This document shows, piece after piece, positions 43,399 to 56,566 of a stretch of DNA of 64,000 nucleotides. Source of the stretch: Sparassis latifolia (lineage: Eukaryota; Basidiomycota; Agaricomycetes; Polyporales; Sparassidaceae); NCBI GenBank assembly GCA_018466975.1, contig CM031561.1:3844001-3908000 (forward strand), given 5' to 3'. Numbering within the stretch: the first letter of the stretch is position 1; every line of letters begins with the position of its first letter. The translations under genes and the position numbers were made by a program. Under the pieces are notes generated by a model, which saw only the letters and a program-made list of their open reading frames with translations, ran no database searches and had not been told where the DNA came from.

Positions 43399-44893
43399 AT
43401 TGTGCCATGTTGAACGACGTGTGGAAGATAGAGCAGGTTGGGACTAGGATGCAGGTCAACCATGCTGTCTATATACTTTACTTGAGTAAACCAGTGCTGT
43501 AATTCCGATGAGCTCTGACGAGAAGGTGGACGATCGTTCAGGATATCTTGCGTGTGGTTCATGGTGGAACCGGATATTGCCGGTCCGGCCTCCACTTTAC
43601 GATACCCAGAACCAGCGATATCCAGCTAATGCATATGTAGCCACCTCGCGCATGGTGATAATGTCTCTCGAAGGTCTCTCATCTCCAGCTGGCTACGCCC
43701 GTTATCAACCAATTGAGACTACTCACTGTCACTCACATGAGGTTATCCACCGGATATCTGCAAGTCTTGACGACATTATGTGACTTATATGTGACTCTGC
43801 GATCCACCTCTGGGGTTTGGCACAGCGTCTTCAGTGCACCTAGTCCTTCCCAGCTTGAACTCTAAACATAGGAGCGCAGACTATCCGTGGTCATGCGAGG
43901 CGGGGTGTATAGGCTATCTGTAGAGGGCTCGGAGAGTCGGAGCAGTCGGCGATATATACTTGTGTGAGTCATGACGGATATAGGATATCCCATTCAGAGC
44001 CTGAGGAGCTGGAGCCTATAGCCTGTGATATCTGACTGTGCAGAGAGTGACCACAATATCACTTTGAAGTGAAGTAAACGTCGACAACGAACTCTTGAGT
44101 GGCTTCGGACGAAGTATCTCCGCTGTGCACGTTCCAAAATATGTATGATCCTCGCCAATGCAATGATATGCGTCGGCTTGATGCGAAGTGTCGATGCGGG
44201 GAGACTTATTGGTGAGAAGTATTTTTGAAGTGAAGTCGGCGGTACCTGAGAATTCGAAACAAGTATGACCTGCTTTTTCATCCGACGCGAATTTCAGGGG
44301 CAACGAGCAAGCAGGCGTGCCCACGCAAATAAACATTGAACGGGATGTGTAGGGGGGGATGGTGTACGTACGGATGTACCAGCAGTGTAGTCAGTGGGTG
44401 CAAGTGTCCTAGCAAAGGTGCGACAACGATGCCGCGGGAAGAAGATGAAGAGCAAGAAGGCACATCAGGGGACTAAATACGAGCCAAAGAATGCGTCGTG
44501 ATCCGGGAGAGACGGAGGATGAGTATGTTACGAGAAGCTGAATAAATACGAGCACAGAATAAAAATTGTAAGTAAAATAAAAATACTAGTGGATATCACA
44601 GGTACATATGGTGAAGCATGAAAGTACAGTAAAATACAAGATTAAGCAGAACAAAATCGCAGTCGGACATGTGATGCGTGCACGTACAACAACAGATCTG
44701 AGACAGCGGAGATGAAAGTGTATCGAGAGCAAATCTCTAGAGCGTTGGGTGAATGAAGATCCCGATCAGAGCTGCTTCCGCGCCCTATCGGAACATAAAG
44801 ATACGGAAGTGCAGCGCCTGGATATTAGCATCAGCCACTCGTCTGACTAACAGAATAACGCACCAGGCACACGAAAACAAATATCACTTCCAA
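43399..44893. other. No recognisable gene
   Basis: I see only short frames. The part from about 44.7 kb is 3' flank of the next zinc-finger gene and resembles the flank at about 50.1 kb (shared 'cagatgaaag' and 'gatcagag' blocks), which points to segmental duplication. Confidence 0.45.
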
Positions 44894-46257
44894 TTACAGC
44901 TCCCTGTCCAAGACCAACGGCGGGCAAGGACAATGAAACATCCAATGCTTCTTGAGCTGATCACGCCGTGAGAGTACGCTGCCACACCTGCACGTTACCG
45001 CAGTTGAGCGCAAGTGCGTCGAAGCGACGTGCTTGCCGTACGATCCCTGCACTAGGGCACCGTTGCATGGTCCGTCCTCTGTGTGCCATAGGCACTGTCC
45101 CGGTAAGCGCCGATCCCAAATGCCCAAGATATGATACTGGCGAAGGTGGCGCTCCACACCTCCAGGGGACACGTCGTCCAGCTCGATGCCGCATCCACCA
45201 CTCCATCCACAGGGCTGGCAACGTACGGCAAAACAATCGAAAGAACTGGACATTCCAGGTATCGAGAGTATTGGCGGATCGCGAGAAGGAGGTAGCGGCG
45301 GAATATGAGAGGACTGTAGAGTAAGTAGCTGAGGGGAAGCTGGGAGAGTAGGTTGCGAAGAGAATGGTTGTAGAATGGAGGTCGGCATAAGGTAAGGCTG
45401 CACATAGGATTGTAAAGAAAGGGATTCTGGAGTAGAGGATTGAGGGACGGAGGTCTGCAAAGAGGGCCGTGGAGGATCTAATTGAAAGTAAGACGATTGC
45501 GGGGAAGAAGGTTGCAGAAAGGACAATTGTGGAAAGGAGGACTGCAGAGACGAGCTCGTCGAAAATGAGGGTTGTTCAGATAAATGAACGCTTTGGGATC
45601 GCGCATCGGAATAGGGATCGTCAGGTGCGCCTACTTGACCAAGGAGACAGATGGCAGGTGTGGAAGGCGCCGTATCTCGATTCCGTAAGATAGGATAGTG
45701 TTGAAATTCATTGAGGAACAATGGATCTCGGGGACCGTAAGCTTCGTGATCCACGGCCGAAGAAGTAGAACCGAAAGCGGGATGTGAGCTGGGCAGCTCC
45801 GAGCGAGGGTAGGACGGAAGGACTTGCTGAACGTGATGCGTGACGCTTGTTTGAGGGAGCGAAATAGTAGGGGAACCTGTGTAAAGAGGCCAGGTGGAAA
45901 ATGGTCGTATAGTCTCGTACCCTCCGACGTTATGAGGTGGAGAGGGGGAATTTCCTGGGTTAATTGTGTTATACACAACGTCGTCAGCCAGCATGGTGGG
46001 GTCGGAAAAACCTGCGGACGAAGCACCATGCCTGCAAGAACGGTTGGTGACGATGAGTAATGAAGCATAACGCGGGCTACATACCCGATAGACTCCGATT
46101 CACAGGACCTAATAGGTAGGCGTACGACTGGATATGCAGCTTCGAAGAGTCTCCTCTCGTCAATAGAACCGTCGTCACCGAACAAGGTATGGTCGTCAAG
46201 GGTGTCTAGCGCGACATCTGACGCAAAGAGCACAGCGTCCTCTTGCGCGGCTTGCAT
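44894..46257 (-). CDS. LDD-SPGG-GKH zinc-finger protein (436 aa, two exons)
   Basis: Exon 1 (46257-46085) starts MQAAQEDAVLFASDVALDTL and is acidic. A 53-bp intron (46084-46032, GTATGT...TTGCAG) follows. Exon 2 (46031-44894) begins HGASSAGFSDPTMLADDVV. Spliced length is 1311 bases, an exact multiple of three. A long linker rich in Gln, Ser and Pro (SSLQSSFPQLSFLQPSSPQS) precedes the block: CGWSGGCGIELDD, SPGGVERHLRQYH; CLWHTEDGPC, GSYGKHVASTHLRST; then CRCGSVLSRRDQLKKHWMFH. Finger 3 has C-x-C instead of C-x2-C. The glutamine- and proline-rich linker resembles transcription-activation regions, but the function is inferred only. It is the longest intact copy. Confidence 0.82.
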
Positions 46258-46378
46258 TCTGTCCTGAATGTCAGAACCGAACTGTGATATGTCGACGAGA
46301 CCAGCAGAGACGGCGTACTAGGAGGGAAGTGGGTATGATCGTGGTTGAATATTGGAAGACCAAAGCATCGCTGCCAAT

Positions 46379-46385
46379 CTATATA
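46379..46385 (-). promoter_or_regulatory. TATA box of the zinc-finger gene at 44.9-46.3 kb
   Basis: On the minus strand AGTATATAGATTGG lies about 120 bases before the ATG at 46257, with a pyrimidine-rich stretch between. Spacing and sequence suit a fungal core promoter. Confidence 0.5.
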
Positions 46386-49300
46386 CTGCGGCATCCTGGA
46401 GTGAGACATGAGGGTGAAGAAAGATGCTTCGAGCGGCTGGTAGGCGCACGTTGACGCGAGGCAATCGGGTGACGATGGGACAGCCAGCGTGCAACACACG
46501 CTGCTCCGGCCCATCCGCGAACGCTACTTGTCTCAAGTTTGTCTCCATCCTCCACCCCCGGGTTCCGAATAACACGCCACTCTGTCCAGAAAATATTCAT
46601 CGGCTTGCGTAGCAGTTCAAGGTGTTTAGACTTGGGAGGATGGCGACGAGTTGATGATCTCAGTAGAAGCTGTTAGCTGGCACGCGATGACGGTGGAACG
46701 CGGGCTGCAGTCTTCTCCAACTGTTTGGGAACGTCAACGCAAACAATATCAACGTTCATTTTACAGCTCAGGCTTCTGCTTGCCCTGATATATATCTTTC
46801 CCTCCCCGGCCTGATTGAAGCATCTGGGCGTTCCAGATGCCAGGGTAGATGTCGCGCAGGCCCCGTCAATATGGACCGTGACTAAACTCGGAGAAGACAA
46901 CTTCAAGGAGCTGATCCGTGTCAGTCAAAGCTATCTTCGAAACTTTTAGCCTTATTGCAGTTCAGATGTATGGTCCTCAACCGATAGCTAGCCTCTTAGC
47001 CGGAGATATCATTTTTCGTGTTCGTCATTTTTCTGTTATCTTGCAGCATCGCTTCACCCGTCCTGCTTACATGCTTTTAGAATGGACCCTGGAATGAGGT
47101 GATTGCTCAAATAGTCTATCCGTTATTGTTATGAGCAGGCCCTGGCATACTTCGGCGTGGTAGTCTGCCCCAATTTCTGGGCCATCCGGACGAACTGCCC
47201 CGCCTAGCCTTCTCACCTCCTCGACCAAGTACTATCAATGGGCCACTCGGATCACAAGGCAGGTTCCTGCTGTTGTCGCCGGGTCTCTCCTTCCATGCTC
47301 ACCCCGCGCCGATTTCCACCCCTTCGGGCTGATTCTCGGAAGCCTTCTCAGAATCTTGGTGGCTCGCCTCATGTCTACCTGCCGCCCGCGACTAATTCAA
47401 ATGGCTCTTCGATTACCTCACGGAGAGTGACTTTACTGACGCCAAAATTCGTAACTTCCCGGGGCGGCCGATAATCGCAGGAACACTCATGGAGAAAATT
47501 CCTGCTCGCCTCTCACGGATCCTGCTACTGCCTCGTCTTTACGACCACTCGGGTGCGCAATAGCTAGTTTCCATGTCTCTCTGACTAGTCTGCGAATGGT
47601 CGGCGTTGGTGCGGCCGCCTTTGGTAATTGCTATTGAGGCGTCTATCCAGGCTTTACGTTGTAGAAGGCACTGTCGACAACGGTGAGAGTATCGCACTGG
47701 CAACATGATGGCTCGGCATTTTCATCATCCCCTTCCGAACCATGCTTCCCCAGAACCATAGCTCCGTATGGGTCTGTCCACGCTTCTTCGGTTGGCCATC
47801 CGACCGCACACTCGTGCTTCTCTATGCCATACTTTTGCTCATTCTCCCGGCCAGGGTCGCTGGCCTAGCCTTGAGCGTCATTTCGCGTACGTCGGACATC
47901 GTGTACTGGTTCACTAACGTGATGGCTCATTCTTCGCCCCTGTATATTTTTGGGCTTCCAGAGGCTATGCCTGGTCTGGATTCTCGAACCGCTCTGCTGC
48001 CCGTTGTAGCCTTCGAATGTCCAACCCTACCTGGCAAGGACACTGTATCTTGGATCCCCGGGAGACTCTATCTGCTCCACCATCGATGCACGCGTGTTCT
48101 TCGTGGGTGGATGAAAGTGGCCCGCCGGTCGCACACTCAAAGCATGGCTTTCACCTCTCTCAGCGTCAGATATTCCCCTTCAATTCCGCGGCTTTACGTG
48201 TCCAATGAGATGTCTTCTCAATGCGATTTTTCCGAAGAGGCGCATGTTCTGTACGTGTGCTCTTCGGTGTCATATTTGATGAGTAACAATATCGCTGAGG
48301 CACCCTTCAGCAGGGCCTTCGACCGTGCAATAGCCCCAGCATCGGCACTATTGTGTCCAATTTCGCGTCGATTTCGGACTCTCTGCATCTATTCTGGAGG
48401 GGGTTTGTAATTTCCAAGAAGAGGGCCGAGATTATACCAGGAAGACTAGGATCCATATTTTAACAGAAGAAGGTCACACCCTGGAAATAATCTAGCGCTC
48501 TAAGATGTTATGCAAAGTCCAGTGCTGTAACCCTTGGAGGTTAGTCTAGCCGCTATCTTTTCCGTTTGGCTTAGGTTGTTGTACCGGGGTCGCTCTTGCA
48601 CGCTGTTTCCTCGTGCGATGTGCTCGCAGTGTTTGCATCGATCTTCGCAATGAAGAGGTTCTTCTCCGTCACTTACGCAGGCCGTTACCCTTGTGTTTAC
48701 CTGCATTATTGTCCACCCTCTTGATTTCAAAAGACAAATGCTCTCCGTGCGTAGGCTTGTTTCGTATGCACGGAGACTGTCGCCTGACGATATATCTTTT
48801 GTTGACGATGTCGTGTTCACTTCATGCTTGTCATTCATCGTCACGGGTGGGCCGTGTAAGCTTTGGTCTCTCCACGAGCTCCATCCCCTCGATCTCACCA
48901 CGCTCGTCACCTCTGCATCGCCCTTCTTGCTATATCCAAGTCAATGACTGCAATCCCCTTTCCCGTGCCTCCCCCGGCCATGTACTCGCCTAGCAGCAGC
49001 TTACAGTTTTGCCTTCATTTTTCACAGGATATGACGCGTTCCCTCTTATTTTGGCCACTCCTCCGCGCAGACGTCCTTTCTTTCCTAGCCGCCAGTGAAT
49101 CATCGCATGGCCCATACGTCTGACGAGTATCCATACTCCTTTGAGGACTATGGCGCAGCGCAGCCATCAATAATATCATTCGAAGTCGTCCCGCCAAGTG
49201 CCCGGCCCCATCATCTAGAGTTGCAGTCCGGTGACGTCGGGCTTTTGCTACCATCTGCTCCGAGCCTTTCGTTGGATGATGAAGTCATCTCTGGCACGAG

Positions 49301-50349
49301 GAGTGCTTGTACCACAAAATCGCATGAGTTCGCCGATTTCTGCATGGAATCAATCGTTCTGCGCGTCTGGTTCTGCTACGACCCTTGACAAGCCATGCGA
49401 TGACTGTAATGTTTCATTATTGTTGCTTACTGCTGATCTGATCGCGCTTGTTCTCTTCTAACGCAGGATGTGATTACATTGAAGTCCACTGGATCATTCA
49501 TCTATTGCTCTCGCTGCTCCAAGGCGAGGATCACCCCAGGTGTTGCGCCGTCTCGGAGATCGTTCCCACACCGCGGAAATCCAGAGCCAGTGATGTTCGA
49601 ATAGCATGGCTGCGACAAGACTGCTGGAATATCTAGATAGAGGAATCGACATGAAGGCACAGCACAAAACCCGGCGCGTAACGATCCATTCTTAGTTCAC
49701 ACGGTAATCGACAAACGTGTTACTAGATAACATGAACTACCGAACATACGTTTCGAAAGTGGCCTGGCGTGCCTACGCGAAGAATGCATGAACATAATAC
49801 TGGAAGGGGGGATGTGTATAAGGACGTGCGAGAAGGGTATATGGTGTGAATACGTTTCTGAGTCTGAGCAAGGTGCGACATGACATACTTACAGACTGCG
49901 CGAAGGATAGCAATGACTGATAGCAGAAAGACACAATACATCGTGTCTCTCCATTAAGGGTCATAAGCCATTCTATTGCAAAGTTGATACAGGGAACAAG
50001 TGGAAATGGGGATAGGAAAGAATACAGCACAGAGGTACCGTCAAATTATATCAAAATGACTGCATGCAGTCGAACACGCGAGTCATACAGCGACCTACTG
50101 GCGATAACGCAGATGAAAGCATATCAACGACAGGTCTCCAGAGTGTTGGTATATGAAGACTGGGATCAGAACAGCGAAGCAGGAAATGGAAGCTCAGTGC
50201 TTCTGCATGCATCGTGCGCAGAAAGAAGACGGAGATATGAGCGTACAGAACCTGAGTACGATGTCAACCGCACCTTCATGGTAAAAGAGCAGAACAACTC
50301 ACCAGAACACAAGCTCAAACCGATGGAACACAGAACTCACAGACACAAC
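46386..50349. other. No recognisable gene
   Basis: A GC-rich block (47.2-49.4 kb) has longish plus-strand frames. The largest (47742-48410, 222 codons) has one hydrophobic stretch (LVLLYAILLLILPARVAGLA) but no domain. A minus-strand frame at 46906-46673 (GEGKIYIRASRSLSCKMNVD) has coding-like composition. Neither can be supported as a gene. The stretch 49.7-50.3 kb is 3' flank shared with another zinc-finger copy. Confidence 0.35.
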
Positions 50350-50585
50350 TTACAACCGAACGGGGCCATACCACATCAAATGTCTCTTGAAAATGTGTTC
50401 CTTAGATAGCAGAGTACCGCACTTCCTGCAAGTCAAGTGGTAAGGCACTACCCCGGGCGCTGCCGCTGCTAGGGGCCAGGAAGGTGGCATTCGCGTAGAT
50501 GGCGAAGGATGCCGCCTGAGGAAAGGTCTTCCAATTCTATGCCGCACGCGCAATCCCACAGGCAGGGCTCACCGGAGAGATGAAA
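50350..50585 (-). pseudogene. Heavily decayed LDD-SPGG-GKH zinc-finger copy
   Basis: One frame gives CLWDCACGIELEDLSSGGIL followed by RHLREC (finger 1, with LDD-SPGG degraded to LED-SSGG). Another frame gives CRKCGTLLSKEHIFKRH (finger 3). The central GKHIASTH finger is deleted and a frameshift separates the two parts. Its downstream flank resembles that of the copy at 44.9 kb. Confidence 0.7.
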
Positions 50586-51106
50586 CTGAAACTATGAATT
50601 GGGGACGGCAATCGCACAGAGCAAGGAATGAAGTGAAAGCATTTTATTTGTCTCCCCCGTCCGCTCGAGAGCGAGATACAAGCTAGATACAGTAATTATT
50701 GTCTACCAAAGGGCTTCGCCCTCGAGGACAATAAACGGGATTCAAAAAAAAGTGAAAGCATTCTAAATGATCTCGCAGAAAGCAAAGACACCGGGGCAGT
50801 GAAGAAAGCGATGACACCTGCGTCACGAAATACAACAAACATAAGACAGCGAAATAACAATGGCAAAGCATTCTAGATCATCGCGCAGAAAGCAAAGACG
50901 TCGGGGCAGTGAGGAAAGCGATGACACCTGCGTCACGAAATAAGTACATGTACAATGGCAAATACAGAAATAGTCGTTCCTCGCCAGATCCAGCGGCGAG
51001 GTCCATTCCCAGCCTGGAAAATGCAGAAAAATTAAGATATGAACGACCACCACAACGATGCGGCATGTAGGAACTCTCACAACTAGTATCAGCCCACCCC
51101 GCACCT

Positions 51107-52082
51107 TCACGCACTACCCTTGCATCGGCCATTCCTGTGCTTTTCCAAGACATCTGGCCGTGAAAAGCTCTTCCGGCAAGACGGGCATTCTACGGCCATG
51201 GACCGTACGTGGATCTCCGCGATGTGCTTCCCGTAGTTACTTTGCATCATCGGACGCTCACACAATGCGTCGTAGCCGGTGCTCCACAAGCACCTTCCCC
51301 GGGTCTGCTTATCCAGCTTCTCTTCTGGATGGTACTCTCGAAGATGGCGGAGAATGCCACCCGGGGATACATCATCCAACCCAATGCCGCACACACCTCC
51401 CCACTGACAGGGCACTGGAGGAGACCGGAAGTAGTTGGGCCGATATGGTTGTTCCTGAACCTCAGGAGGAGGAAGATCCTGAGGCATGGAGGAAGGTGGT
51501 GGTGAAGATGGCGACGGGGGAGAGGACTGAGATGGCAATGGAACTGGAGAGGTAGGACATCCTCCTACACCACTTGGCCCAATATCGGACAACGACGGAT
51601 CGTCCAGCCCATCGACTTTGACAGTGGCGGTGAAGGTAGGCAGCAGACCACTTCTTAATGGTGCCAGGGCCAGATTTCGGGGTATCAGAGGAGGCGCAAG
51701 CACGCAGTGAACTTGATGGGCGGGAGACGCGGGAGGGGACGATCGATGATCAGTGGAGGAAGGTGTGGGGGCGGCTAAGGACTGATCGGCGGAGATCGCA
51801 TGCACATCGCCTCTGGTCGAGCGCGGGGTGGTTATTGAGGCGGCACCACCGGAGGGGGTGAGATCGTCTTCATCACTGAGCAAACCGTGCGACCCGCCAG
51901 TTGCCGCATTGCGTGCACACGAAACGTCCTCTGCGTCCTCTGTCTTCGGCGCCTTTACATTCCGAGCTTCAGAGCTACGACAACTGTCAGCGCTTTGATG
52001 AGCGTTGGTGAGCGGTAAGATACGATACGTCCACATACCGTTTGTGGGGTACATTGGAGATAGTAGCGGTATTCGTATCCAT
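51107..52082 (-). CDS. LDD-SPGG-GKH zinc-finger protein (306 aa, two exons)
   Basis: Exon 1 (52082-52039) is only 44 bases, starting MDTNTATISNVPHKR. A 55-bp intron (52038-51984, GTATGT...CTGACAG) follows, then exon 2 (51983-51107). The spliced 921 bases are a multiple of three. The linker is Ser/Pro-rich (SQSSPPSPSSPPPSSMPQD). The block is CQWGGVCGIGLDD, SPGGILRHLREYH; CLWSTGYDALC, SNYGKHIAEIHVRS; CPSCRKSFSRPDVLEKH. Finger 2 departs from the usual GSYGKHIASTH, and finger 3 is closest to a classical C2H2 finger. The unspliced frame would have to start with TTG, so the spliced ATG is preferred. Confidence 0.82.
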
Positions 52083-52218
52083 GTAGGTGTACGTGGCAAT
52101 TGTAGGCTTACAGAGGCGACACGTAACCGTGAAGCAAGACGACGAGGGAGAAATGTGGAAGGCCACCGTGTCGCAAAAGAATGCGGGGGAGAGTTGCTGG
52201 AGCACTAACGCCGTCGAA

Positions 52219-52226
52219 CTTATATC
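52219..52226 (-). promoter_or_regulatory. TATA-like element of the zinc-finger gene at 51.1-52.1 kb
   Basis: The minus strand reads CGATATAAGTTCG about 140 bases upstream of the ATG at 52082, followed by a C/T-rich stretch. It is a plausible core promoter. Confidence 0.4.
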
Positions 52227-55200
52227 GAAGAAAGCACGCGGCTGAGGTCAGGCAATTGGAGGATGACTCAAAAGGCTAATAGACAGCATACAACTTGCAG
52301 AAAAGTGCAGATCAGTATTCTGCGATATTCAGATAGCAGCCTGGATATCTCAAGGTAACAGCGGAGAAATATCTGTTAATATAGGCAGCTGACGTGCCCA
52401 CCGCATTGCTCTGCTCGTGCACTGAATGGGGTCTGCATTGGTTGACTGTTGCAAGTGGTCGAGGACCGGCGGGCGCCGCGAAATTTTTAAAGCTGGAAAA
52501 ATGCGAGAACGTGTCCGTGATATTAGCACAGCTTATCGTCACGAGAATCAAAAATCTGACCTTTGAGGGCTCTAGCGTCTGAATAATGAACTAGAAAAAT
52601 ACTATCTTCCAATTGTGACAAACATTTCCGGCTGCGCCTCGACAGAAGGCCGCCAGAAGCCCAGGAGAATTTCGTAGTCGGGACGTAGCAACAACTAGTA
52701 TCTAATAATGTGAGGTCTCGTTCACCATGAGTCGATTCAAACGGAGTTGCAGGACGACCAATCACCATTTGAGCCCACTTGCACAGGAACTTTGTTCGTG
52801 GAGAACATCCGAGTGTTCCCCAGCGAAGCCCTGACTTGACGCCGACAACGGCCAGAACCTCCACGTTCCATACTGCCGTCGCCTTACAAGAGGCCTATCC
52901 ATGTCAGATTAATCCACGCCATCATCCTCTCACGACGTCTTCATATAATGTGAGCGTGCACGCTAGAAGAAGTCCATACCTAGTATTTGCATGATATCCA
53001 TCTCTTCGCGTGAATATGAAATCACGATGGTCCCAGCATTGCCGCAAATTTCCCGGCCGCATACCGCGGCCTGCCTCATAATCAGCAACAAGTCATCAGA
53101 TCTGCGTATGGACAGGATGATGCGAGAGAAACACGAGTGATACTTGCCCGAGAAGGTGCAACGGAGTGCAGGATATCCTCGTGCTCGTAGAACGTGAGTG
53201 TTCGAATATCTGCTCGGAAGATGATAATTGTATTCAGCTCGCAGGTAAAGATTATGGGCGGGGAAAAGTGGACCCTGAAACGCTATGAGGGCCGAAATAT
53301 CGTTATTCGTGCCAAAGAAGTATGTCGAGCTGTAACGCTCGGTGTAATAGCTTGTTTCTATTGCTGGGCGGTTGGATTGTACGGAAGAACATATTGAGAA
53401 GAGGCTGTTAATTTCTGTTTGGTCGGCGACTCGGAGGTAAGGCGCGACTGAAGTTGTCACGTAGTCCAAAGTTGTTTCGAATGGGGGAATTATTGTGGCC
53501 CTCAGATTTGACTCTGATCAAGTAATGAGTCGGCGTCAACCAGCTGCATTAGACTCATACTGATCACCAGGTGCTAGTGCCGACTGAGTGCAATTTGGGC
53601 GACGACGGTTCGTAACATCGGCCAGGCCGGCACTGCCGGGCATTATATGACCAACGCCCCGCTGTTTCAATTTGCACTGCCGCCAGCATGGTTATTTCCC
53701 AATCTCCGATATATTCAGAACAAGCACCCACGTGCTGTGGCGCATACAAGGCTTGAGCCTGCTTTTCTCCACTCAACAAGATGCACAAATCTACACTTCG
53801 AGAAGGGTAGTCGGCAGAAGTTTATCGTTCACTCAACCCACGATCCAGCAACACGGAGCATGACCTCTGAGTCACCATGGGCGTCGTTTTCGGTTTGTGA
53901 ATGCAACATGCGCCACATGGCAGACGCGATATCTATGGTATCTAGTGCACAATATCTCGCGTGGACTCATGGATCCGCAGTACTTGGTCTTCTATCCGTC
54001 AATGCGGCTGCCATCCGTTCCATGACCATTTTCTCCGGAGAGATATGACGATATCTGCCGCTGTCCTACCGCCCTGCGGTTACCGCTTTTCCTCCTTCCT
54101 TCGGCCAGGCGTATACATCTTCGCTGTGCATTCCTACTGCATCATTATAGGAACGACCTCGGCGCGCGAAGAGCGGTGACGGCAGTGGATGGCGATGACA
54201 AGATGGTGAGTGCGAGCGCTGATTGGTGGCGATATCGCACCGAAGATGCTGACGGTCCCGCACCTGGATGACGCGGCGTGTCGCTTCGCGAAGGATGTAG
54301 CGGCGGAGGATGGTGGTGACAGAACGCAAAAGTCGGTAACGACGCTCGACGGCGGTGGTGATGGGGCAACACAGTGACGACGCTCTCGGGCCGGATGAGG
54401 CCTGAGGCCTTGAGGACGAGGTGGGTAACGGCGGTGGTGACAGGGCAGCGTAGTGGCTGTACGCGGCGTGGCATCATGTGGATAAACCCACTCCACTCTG
54501 CTACTTACCTGTGCTTAGGTATGAAAATAAGTCCAACAAACCGTTGACCAACGGTGTCCTTCGACGTCGTGCTTTTGATATTCTTATCTCGACTTTGTCT
54601 TTGGATGGTGAGTGTGCTCGCGTCGGATCTGTTTGACCTTATCACCATCATTATAGGTCCGTAGGCCGACAGAGCGGAGATCGAGGGTTCCGTTCTTTCC
54701 CACGGATCGCAGTATGTCCATACGAGTGCTTGGTCCGACACCGTCATTGGTTCATCGCGGTCAACACAATTCTGGACCAAAGGAGTCCTAACCCGTTGCT
54801 ATCTACCGCCGTCTTCGCCCTTCGACATTGATACCTTTTCAAGCATACTAGAGTTAAGCATTGCTGACTGTGTGAACAGAATGTAATGGCATACTATAGT
54901 ATGAGCCGTTTACCTCGGGCCCTCCTTGACTGATACCTTGCCAGCTAGCGCTTGGTCGTGGGTTCAAATCATTTTTGTGGTTCAATGGGTGGACCCTGTG
55001 AATACACTTAGTAATGTCGTCCACGGCAATACATCTTCAAGGACAGAAGAGACCTTCACACGTAGACCGACCGTTGTTGCAGATGTTACTCACCGTGAGG
55101 TCCTAAATATTACATGGTGTACCTTACTCGTTTTCTTGCCAAAGGAAGCTCGATGTAGCCTCTATTCTTTTTCAGATGGTTGAAGCCGATCGGCGAATAT

Positions 55201-56141
55201 CCGGCGCATTTCTGACTTCAGCACCAAACAGCGCCTGTACCACTGATGTAGTCCACGGTGCGAACATTCCACATAAAAATGATCGCTCGGCGTCGAACGC
55301 AGTGGCACATAAAGCTGGTGAGTGCGACTTCTCGAATGGATCCGCCTCAGAAATGTCGTTCAGAATGCATCTGCATGAACTCTCCCTGCACATGGGTGCC
55401 TCCTCACGTGCCTTTTCCGTGCGATAGTGGCCAACTTTGCATAGATCCTTTCTCAAGCTCGTTGGCGCAGTGCCGTGCGCGAGTGTCTCCCTCCGACTCC
55501 CAACACCGGAATAACGAGGAAATCGTGTCGTGCGTGAGCGGCTTTGGTGGGGAATTCGTTCGAGCGCGTAACAGGGGTAGATTGCTTACCGGTAAAGTAA
55601 CGTCTATTATTTCGGGCGCAGCTCACACTATCTCTGCATAATATCCTTCGTCTTCTGCTTGGGTCACGCTTGATCAGGTGTGCTCGGAACCATTAATTTG
55701 CGGCGCAGTGTTTTACTCTTTGCACGCTACCCTCCTAACCGCCACTCTCATCTCAGATACGTATCACTACCGCGGTATTCCCATCACCTGCCGCTGCATT
55801 GAATCCTCCCTCCATCTCCCGACCCGTTATCCGTCCGCGTCGCCATCCAGAACCTCTTGTGGTGCATCAAGTTTTACATCAGTGTGTCGTGATTGTCTTG
55901 TCAATAAATCCCCCGCACTGGCAGCTGTTTTTCAAGATTATCCGAGACAGCATGACATGCGCGGTCTCATGTCCCACAGGAGCTTGCCTCCAATCGTCAG
56001 TACTCACATCATCCGGAACATCAAGTATTCATTCATCACCCACGCCTCTAAGTTCCGTCCTCGAGTACCAAATGTTCCTGCAACTGGTTTGACTGTTGGA
56101 AACATATTTCGCACTCTGCGAACCGACCCGCGCTCGTGTGT
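52227..56141. other. No recognisable gene
   Basis: Frames at 52.5-53.5 kb (minus) and 54.9-55.6 kb (plus) lack domains and plausible splice chains. The stretch 54.1-54.5 kb is a GGT/GGC-rich, low-complexity sequence open on several frames at once. Confidence 0.35.
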
Positions 56142-56566
56142 TCATTCCCGCTCTTGTCCCCCAACACCTTGCCGATCCTGCCTCTCCTCCGACTTCTCTA
56201 GCAGCGTATCTACTGTCTCGAGGCTTGCATATCCCGAGATATCGCACTCGGCGCCCAACATAACCCCCTCAGCTCTCAACCAGTGTTGTACTTCTTCAAT
56301 CAGCTCGATGATATGTTGCAGCCTGTTCACGTCCGTCTTCTCGCTATGTCGTGGTCTGCCTGGTATTCGATGGTTCAAGACAATCCCCATCTTCCTGGTC
56401 TATGGGACTGGAATCGGGTATAGATTACTTCAAGCTTCCGCAGCTCCATCTCTTTTCACCGCTCCATCTCTTTTCGCCGTTCCATCTCTTTTCGCCGTTC
56501 CATCTGTTTTTACCGTTCCATCTGTTTTAGCCGTTCCATCTGCTTTTCAGACGATTTCTCGTCCAT
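56142..56566 (-). pseudogene. Degenerate gene with MERRKE hexapeptide repeats
   Basis: From ATG at 56566 the strand reads MDEKSSEKQ, then about six repeats of an 18-base unit encoding variants of M-E-R-(R/L)-K-(E/Q), a pattern expected to form a charged helix or coiled coil. Two repeats carry stops (TAA 56512-56510, TGA 56458-56456). A downstream frame (56390-56142) is helical and protein-like: RLQHIIELIEEVQHWLRAEG and LETVDTLLEKSEERQD. The two parts are in different frames. The plus-strand frame over the same DNA (PSLFAV repeats) is less credible. Family unknown. Confidence 0.4.

Noticed and set aside
47742..48410. 222-codon plus-strand frame with a hydrophobic segment
   Set aside because: One hydrophobic stretch in a GC-rich region is not enough; no family motif and no clear promoter or introns.
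51107..52099. Unspliced starts of the zinc-finger genes (TTG at 52099, GTG at 14987 and 42906, GTG near 5211)
   Set aside because: These are not ATG codons. For the copies at 14.3 and 51.1 kb an upstream ATG exon with a short intron keeps the frame; the copy near 4.4-5.2 kb is interrupted by the copia element.
54066..54496. Overlapping minus-strand frames rich in His, Arg and Pro
   Set aside because: Low-complexity GGT/GGC-rich DNA is open in several frames at once, a composition effect.
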